Source: an uncultured Salinisphaerales bacterium (GTDB lineage Bacteria; Pseudomonadota; Gammaproteobacteria; Nevskiales; OUC007). Taken from it: a stretch of 42,218 nt of DNA. The stretch is from NCBI GenBank assembly GCA_937896565.1, contig CALBOV010000002.1:1-42218 (forward strand). Reading direction: 5' to 3'. The notes under the pieces were generated by a model that was given only the letters and a program-made list of their open reading frames with translations, had not been told where the DNA came from and made no database searches. This document shows, piece by piece, positions 37,614-42,218 of this stretch (position 1 is the stretch's first letter; each line of letters opens with the position of its first letter). The position numbers were made by a program, and so were the translations under genes.

Positions 37614-38357
37614 ATGCCAGCACACAGTCTTCGATATTGTAAAGCGTTCGTCGCCGCAGGCCTTTTGTTCGCCGCGTATCCGCTGCTTGCGGCGACGGTG
37701 GACGTGCAGCTTAAGGGCATTCGCGACGACGCCATCCGCAACAACACCGAAGGCTTTCTGGCCATCAAGAAGCTGGAGGGCAACGACAGCGCCCGACCGC
37801 GAGCGATTCGCAGGCTCCACCGGCGCGCCGAACAGGACATTCAGGACGCGCTCCGACCCTTCGGCTTCTACAATCCGGTGATCCGTTCCGAGCTGGAACC
37901 GGTGGACGGTGGTTACAAAGCCACTTATGTGGTCGACACCGGGCCGCCCACGACCTTGCGTGACATCCGTATCGAGATCACCGGCCCGGGCTCCGGCGAA
38001 CAGGCGTTGCGCGATACCGTGCAGGCCAGCCGCCTGCGCGCTGATGCGCCGCTTCGGCATCCGCTTTACAACGCCACCAAGTCGGCGATTCGGGACACCG
38101 CGTTCAAACTCGGTTATCTGGATGCCCGATTCACCGCGCATCGTCTGGCGGTTGATCCGTCGGTCAACCGCGCCGATGTGGAGCTGGTGCTGGAAAGCGG
38201 GGACGCCTACGAGTTCGGCGAGATTCGCATTGACCAGGATGTCCTCGATCCCGAGTTCCTCAATCGCTACGTCAATGTTCGCACCGGCGAGCGTTTCGAT
38301 TCTTCCGAACTGGTGAACCTGCAACTCCACCTCGCCGATCTCGGTTACTTCGATTAG
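37614..38357 (+). pseudogene. tamA: tamA, N-terminal (POTRA) part before an in-frame amber stop
   Basis: This 247-residue product has a signal peptide (MPAHSLRYCKAFVAAGLLFA, cleaved near LLAA) and three POTRA-like repeats: VDVQLKGIRDDAIRNNTEGFL, then about 100-170 with LRDIRIEITGPG, and about 175-247 with YEFGEIRIDQDVLDPEFLNRYVNVRTGERFDSSELVNLQLHLADLGYFD. It stops at TAG 38355-38357, exactly where the third POTRA should continue YFDxVQV. The following codon continues the same frame as the TamA barrel. TamA is the outer-membrane Omp85 half of the TAM envelope machine; without the barrel this fragment should not be inserted. ATG 37614 has AAGGG five bases upstream. A single change such as CAG to TAG would explain the stop. 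Confidence 0.85.
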
Positions 38358-39362
38358 GTGCAGGTCGATGCCAACAAGGACGATGCGCAGGACCACCGGA
38401 TTCCGGTGGTTGTTCGCACCACGCCGCTCGCGTCCCAGCGCTACGAGGCCGGCGTCGGCTACGGCACCGACACCGGTGCGCGGCTAACCGCCGGCGCGGA
38501 GTGGCGCCGGCTCAATCGCCAGGGCCACCAGCTGGACTTGTCGTTCCAGCTCTCCGAAGTGATCAACACGCTGACCACCCAGTACCTGATCCCGGTCGGG
38601 AGCGTACCCGGCGATTCGGTGACATTCTCGGCCGGCGCGGAGGACGAGGACCTGGAGGATGGCGAGCGCCGGACCCTGCGCCTGGAGGCGGCGCGCAACT
38701 GGCAGCTGGGCGACTGGTATCGTCGCTACTACCTGCAATTCCTGCGTGAAGACTACGAGCTGTCGGACGAGCAGCGTCTCAGCATCCTGTTGACGCCCGG
38801 CGTGAGCTTCACGCGCACGGAGGTGTCCGACCCGGTGTTCGCCCGTAGCGGCTGGAGTACCTTCTTCGACGTGCATGGCGCGGTGCGCGACGTGTTGTCC
38901 GACACCAGCTTCATCCAGTCCCGGCTCCGCCTGCAGGGGGTGCTGCCGGTGTTCAGCCGCGGCCGCCTGCTGCTTCGGACCGAGGTCGGCGGCAGCTGGA
39001 CCGAGGAATTCTCCGACCTGCCAGCCTCGGAACGATTCTTCGCCGGCGGGGACAGCAGCGTGCGCGGTTACGCCTACGAATCCCTGGGTCCGGAGGATGA
39101 CGAGGGTCGCGTGATCGGCGGGGAGTTCCTGCTCACCGGTTCCGTCGAATACGAGCAGATCATCTGGCGTGGCATGGGCGCCGCCGTGTTCGTCGACGCC
39201 GGCAACGCCGCCGACGCGGGCATCCCCGAACCTGTCTACGGGGCCGGCATCGGGTTTCGCTACCGCTCTCCGGTGGGTGTGATTCGCATTGATGTGGCCC
39301 ATCCCTTCGACGATCCCGAGCGCGCCGCACGGCTGCATATCGGCGTGAGGGCGGGCCTGTGA
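38358..39362 (+). pseudogene. tamA: tamA, C-terminal (Omp85 beta-barrel) part after the amber stop
   Basis: This is the same frame as the preceding piece, open for 334 codons: VQVDANKDDAQDHRIPVVVRTTPLASQRYEAGVGYGTDTG, then a 16-strand-type barrel with the Omp85 signature RFFAGGDSSVRGYAYESLGPEDDEG (VRGF-like VRGY in the L6 loop) and GAVFVDAGNAADAG..., ending SPVGVIRIDVAHPF...LHIGVRAGL. A GTG directly follows the TAG and could allow re-initiation, but the product would lack a signal peptide and POTRAs, so it could not reach the outer membrane alone. Coding quality is undiminished (no further stops or frameshifts), so the interruption is recent, an error, or read through. Its stop overlaps the tamB start (GTGA). 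Confidence 0.85.
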
Positions 39363-42218
39363 AGCGAACCTGGGTGCGCTGGCTGAAGTGGATACCGGTC
39401 GGGCTGACGGCAACCGTCGCGCTCATCGTGCTCATTGCGCTGACCACGGAGATTGGCGTCGCGATCGCATGGTCGCTGGCGCGCGACCGCCTGCCGGCCG
39501 GAGTGCAGATCGACGATGTCCAGGGGCGCCTCGTCGGTCCGCTGACGGTGACCGGCGTCAATGTCGAGACCGAGGCCATGAGCCTGCGAGTTGACCGCGC
39601 CGTGCTGGACTGGCGCGCCAGCCGCCTGCTGATGGCGCAGGTCCAGATCGCGGAACTGGCGGTCGACGGCGTGGACATCGTGCTGCGACCCACCCACTCA
39701 CCGCCGCCGCCCGAAACCGACGAACCGCCGTCTCTCGATTTCCGCGCGCCGATCACGCTGGTGATCGAGCAGGCCGGCCTGAGCGATTTCAGCCTCAAAA
39801 CCGCGCCCGACGCTGAGCCGCTGATCGTCGAATCGCTGGAACTCGCCGGGGTCTGGGACCGCAACAGCCTGCAGGTCTCCGAACTGGATGTCCGCTCGCC
39901 GCTGACCGGACACCTCAGCGCCAGCACGCTGGTGCTGCTGGAACGTGGCGGCCTGCGTGTCCAGTCACTGAAACTCGCCGAAGTCGATGCCGCGCTGGAG
40001 GCCCGGCTCTCGGGGCACTTCCATCGCGCCTTCGGCCGCTACGCCGTGAAACTGACCGGTGACTGGACAGCTTTGCGCTGGCCGTTACAGGGCGATCCGA
40101 TGCTGCGTTCCCCGCGCGGCAGCATCGATGTGGTGGGCACGCTGCCCGAACTCGCCGGTGAATTGCAGGCGCAGTTGCGCTCACGTGGCGACACCGTGTC
40201 GGTCGCCGCAAGCGGCGGTCTCGAGGACGAACGGGTCGATGTCACGCTGAGCTGGGACGCCCTGGCCTGGCCGCTGGAGGAGTCCGCCGGTCCGGTTCAG
40301 GTCAGCGTGGATGGCGGCCAGCTCACCGGCAAGGGGCCTGTCGACGCCGTGCGTCTGCGCGGCGGCACGCGCGTGATCCCGACGGAGTTCAAGCCCATCC
40401 GCATCGATCTGGAGGGGATTGCCAGTACCGAACGCGTGGAGCTCAAGCCGCTGCGGATTGGTGTCGCCGGCTCGGAGACCAGCCTGACCGGCGGCCTGCG
40501 CTGGCAGCCCGCGCTGGCCGCCGACCTGCAACTGGTCACGCGCACACTGGACCCGTCGGCCCTGTCCGAGCAGCTGTCGCAATGGCCCGGACAGATCGCC
40601 GCGAACGCGGCACTCGAAGTCAGGACGGTCGACGATACGATCCAGGTGCGGATACCGCGCCTGCATGCCGAGGGTTCGCTGCGCGAACAGCCCCTGCAGG
40701 TCGATGCCGCGGCCACCGCCAGCCCGGATGCCGTGCGCGTGAGGCAGCTGCAGCTGCGGGCACTGGGTGGGTCGATAACCGGGGAGGCCGACCTGTCGCT
40801 GCGCCAGCAGCTCGCTGGATCAGCCACGTTGACCGCCCGCGATCTGGACCCGTCCCTGCTGCTGGAACAATGGCCCGGCGAGATCGACGCCGATGTCACA
40901 TTGCAGCTGGCGGGCACGCGCGCCTCACCGATCGTCCGGGTGCCGACGCTGACCGTGGAAGGCCGCTTGCGCGAGCGGCCGTTGCGGCTGGACGCCGCGC
41001 TCCGCTATGCCAACGACACCGCCGACATCGAGCGGCTGACGCTGGCCTCCGGCCAGTCCGAACTGCATGTGGATGGCCAGGCATCCGCCAGCAGCCTGGC
41101 GGTGGACTGGGACATCAGCAGTCCGGATCTCGCCGATTTCTACCCCGGCCTGACCGGGAGCCTGAAAGCGGACGGCCGCGTCGAGGGTCCCGTCAGGACA
41201 CCGCGCGTAATCGCGAGCCTGCGGGGTGAATCGCTTGGCTATCAGCGCTACTCGCTGGCCGGTATCGATGCCGAGGCCGACATCAATATCGCTGACGGCA
41301 GCACCCTGCTGCTGGACGCGCGGGTGGCCGATGCGCAGATCGAGGCGACGGGTATTCGCACGCTGGTGCTGGAGACCCGGGGCAGCGCGGACGATCTGAC
41401 GCTGGAACTGGAAACCCAGACCACCGAGGGCGATCTGACGCTGGGCCTGTCCGGCCAGGTCGATCTCGACAGTCTGGCCTGGACCGGCGACCTGACCCGG
41501 CTGATCATCGATCCGGTGGACTTTCCGCCCTGGACGCTGGAGTCGCCGACGCCGGTGTCGTTCCACGCACCGGACTGGTCCGTGGGCGATGCCTGTCTTG
41601 CCGCGGAGCCCAACGTCAAGCGCCGTCCCTCGATGAGCCGGCGTCGCAGCCGCCTGTGCCTGCGTGCCGGGTCCGATGACCAGGGCCTGAGCGCGCAGAC
41701 CGACATTGAATTCTTTGATCTGGCGTATCTCACGCCGCTGCTGCCGCCGGCCACTCGACTGAGCGGTTCGCTCAGCGGCAACGCGACCTACTCCCGGGGT
41801 GAGGGGCGCGAAGCGGTGACCGCCGATCTCAGAACATCGGCGATCGAACTTGCCGGCACCCGCTCGCCGGACGATCCGCTGGATGTCGCCTTCGCGCCGG
41901 GCGAGCTGACCATCGCCAATGAAGGCGAACAGACGATCCTCACCGTTCGTCTGCCGCTGGAGGATGAGCCCGCCGCGGGTCTGGCGCTGGACGCCACGCT
42001 GCAAGGCCAGGGACCACTGGTTGAGCGGCCCCTGGAGGGGCGTCTGACCGCGGAGCTCACCAATCTCGACTTCATCGCGTTGATCCTGGATGCGTTGACT
42101 GACGTGACCGGCCGGTTCGATGCCGACATGCGGCTGGCCGGTCGTCTCGGCGCTCCCGAGATCGGCGGCGAAATGCACCTGCGCAACGCGGCCGCGTCAG
42201 TGGATGTGGCCGGTGTCG
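39359..42218 (+). CDS. tamB: Translocation and assembly module protein TamB (right end outside window)
   Basis: This is an inner-membrane-anchored AsmA/TamB-type protein that spans the periplasm and works with TamA in outer-membrane assembly or lipid transport. At least 953 codons are open to the window edge by my reading. The N-terminus has one membrane anchor (about 10-30, WIPVGLTATVALIVLIALTT) after basic residues (MKRTWVRWLK), followed by the family start VQIDDVQGRLVGPLTVTGVNV. The rest is a long repeat-like beta-rich taco/beta-helix region with many LxLxxLxLxG patterns, as expected. A Pro-rich insert (HSPPPPETDEPPSLDF) lies near residue 115. The conserved C-terminal DUF490 domain is not reached. 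The GTG start overlaps the tamA stop (GTGA), so translation should depend on ribosomes finishing tamA. Confidence 0.9.
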   Translation, partial: MKRTWVRWLKWIPVGLTATVALIVLIALTTEIGVAIAWSLARDRLPAGVQIDDVQGRLVGPLTVTGVNVETEAMSLRVDRAVLDWRASRLLMAQVQIAELAVDGVDIVLRPTHSPPPPETDEPPSLDFRAPITLVIEQAGLSDFSLKTAPDAEPLIVESLELAGVWDRNSLQVSELDVRSPLTGHLSASTLVLLERGGLRVQSLKLAEVDAALEARLSGHFHRAFGRYAVKLTGDWTALRWPLQGDPMLRSPRGSIDVVGTLPELAGELQAQLRSRGDTVSVAASGGLEDERVDVTLSWDALAWPLEESAGPVQVSVDGGQLTGKGPVDAVRLRGGTRVIPTEFKPIRIDLEGIASTERVELKPLRIGVAGSETSLTGGLRWQPALAADLQLVTRTLDPSALSEQLSQWPGQIAANAALEVRTVDDTIQVRIPRLHAEGSLREQPLQVDAAATASPDAVRVRQLQLRALGGSITGEADLSLRQQLAGSATLTARDLDPSLLLEQWPGEIDADVTLQLAGTRASPIVRVPTLTVEGRLRERPLRLDAALRYANDTADIERLTLASGQSELHVDGQASASSLAVDWDISSPDLADFYPGLTGSLKADGRVEGPVRTPRVIASLRGESLGYQRYSLAGIDAEADINIADGSTLLLDARVADAQIEATGIRTLVLETRGSADDLTLELETQTTEGDLTLGLSGQVDLDSLAWTGDLTRLIIDPVDFPPWTLESPTPVSFHAPDWSVGDACLAAEPNVKRRPSMSRRRSRLCLRAGSDDQGLSAQTDIEFFDLAYLTPLLPPATRLSGSLSGNATYSRGEGREAVTADLRTSAIELAGTRSPDDPLDVAFAPGELTIANEGEQTILTVRLPLEDEPAAGLALDATLQGQGPLVERPLEGRLTAELTNLDFIALILDALTDVTGRFDADMRLAGRLGAPEIGGEMHLRNAAASVDVAGV

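Noticed and set aside
38355-38357. Pyrrolysine coding at the tamA TAG
   Set aside because: Nothing in the window suggests pyl genes, and TamA is not a known pyrrolysine protein; other explanations are simpler.

Overview
The window looks like chromosomal DNA of a high-GC gammaproteobacterium (G+C well above 60% by eye), probably close to the Xanthomonadales/Lysobacterales or Chromatiales. Reasons: GyrB has the 804-residue gammaproteobacterial length; the SlyD, TtcA, MnmE and TamA/TamB sequences are of gammaproteobacterial type; methionine synthase is split into two genes, an arrangement I recall from Xanthomonadaceae; and mnmE-yidC-yidD-rnpA-rpmH stands opposite dnaA-dnaN-recF-gyrB. This is the replication-origin region.

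Layout. 1-3564: split metH (left edge cut). 3782-9508: a PAS-only membrane protein convergent with a two-gene phosphorelay/c-di-GMP operon (REC-EAL protein and HK-REC-HPt kinase). 9515-9885: non-coding. 9886-13949: small DUF4169 and SirB2 proteins, a Baeyer-Villiger-type monooxygenase/SDR pair with a divergent TetR regulator, and a PspB-like mini-protein. 14024-17737: a polytopic membrane protein and a large metallohydrolase-like lipoprotein, probably one operon. 17846-20544: ATL repair protein, HAD phosphatase plus exported methyltransferase-like protein, a LytTR remnant and slyD. 20756-25806: WrbA-like flavodoxin with macrodomain, a mini membrane protein, MFS transporter with an iodotyrosine-deiodinase-like flavoprotein, ttcA with a TraB/GumN protein. 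25819-29765 (minus): mnmE, yidC, yidD, rnpA, rpmH. 30060-36311 (plus): dnaA, oriC, dnaN, recF, gyrB and a terminator. 36389-37513 (minus): alanine dehydrogenase. 37614 to the right edge: tamA, broken by one in-frame TAG, overlapping tamB.

The origin is the best-supported non-coding content. Between dnaA and dnaN there are DnaA-box-like 9-mers, a GC-rich spacer, a DnaA-trio-like run and an AT-rich tract. A perfect DnaA box lies between rpmH and dnaA, and two perfect 16-bp ParB-binding parS palindromes lie inside recF. Many gene pairs share a 4-base GTGA or ATGA start/stop overlap, which suggests widespread translational coupling. I see no tRNA, rRNA, CRISPR array, insertion sequence or prophage.

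The items most worth a second look are the amber-interrupted tamA, the compact oriC with twin parS sites in recF, the Roc-like signalling operon beside an output-less PAS sensor, the IYD-like nitroreductase that keeps its substrate-binding triad, and the internally deleted LytTR gene.
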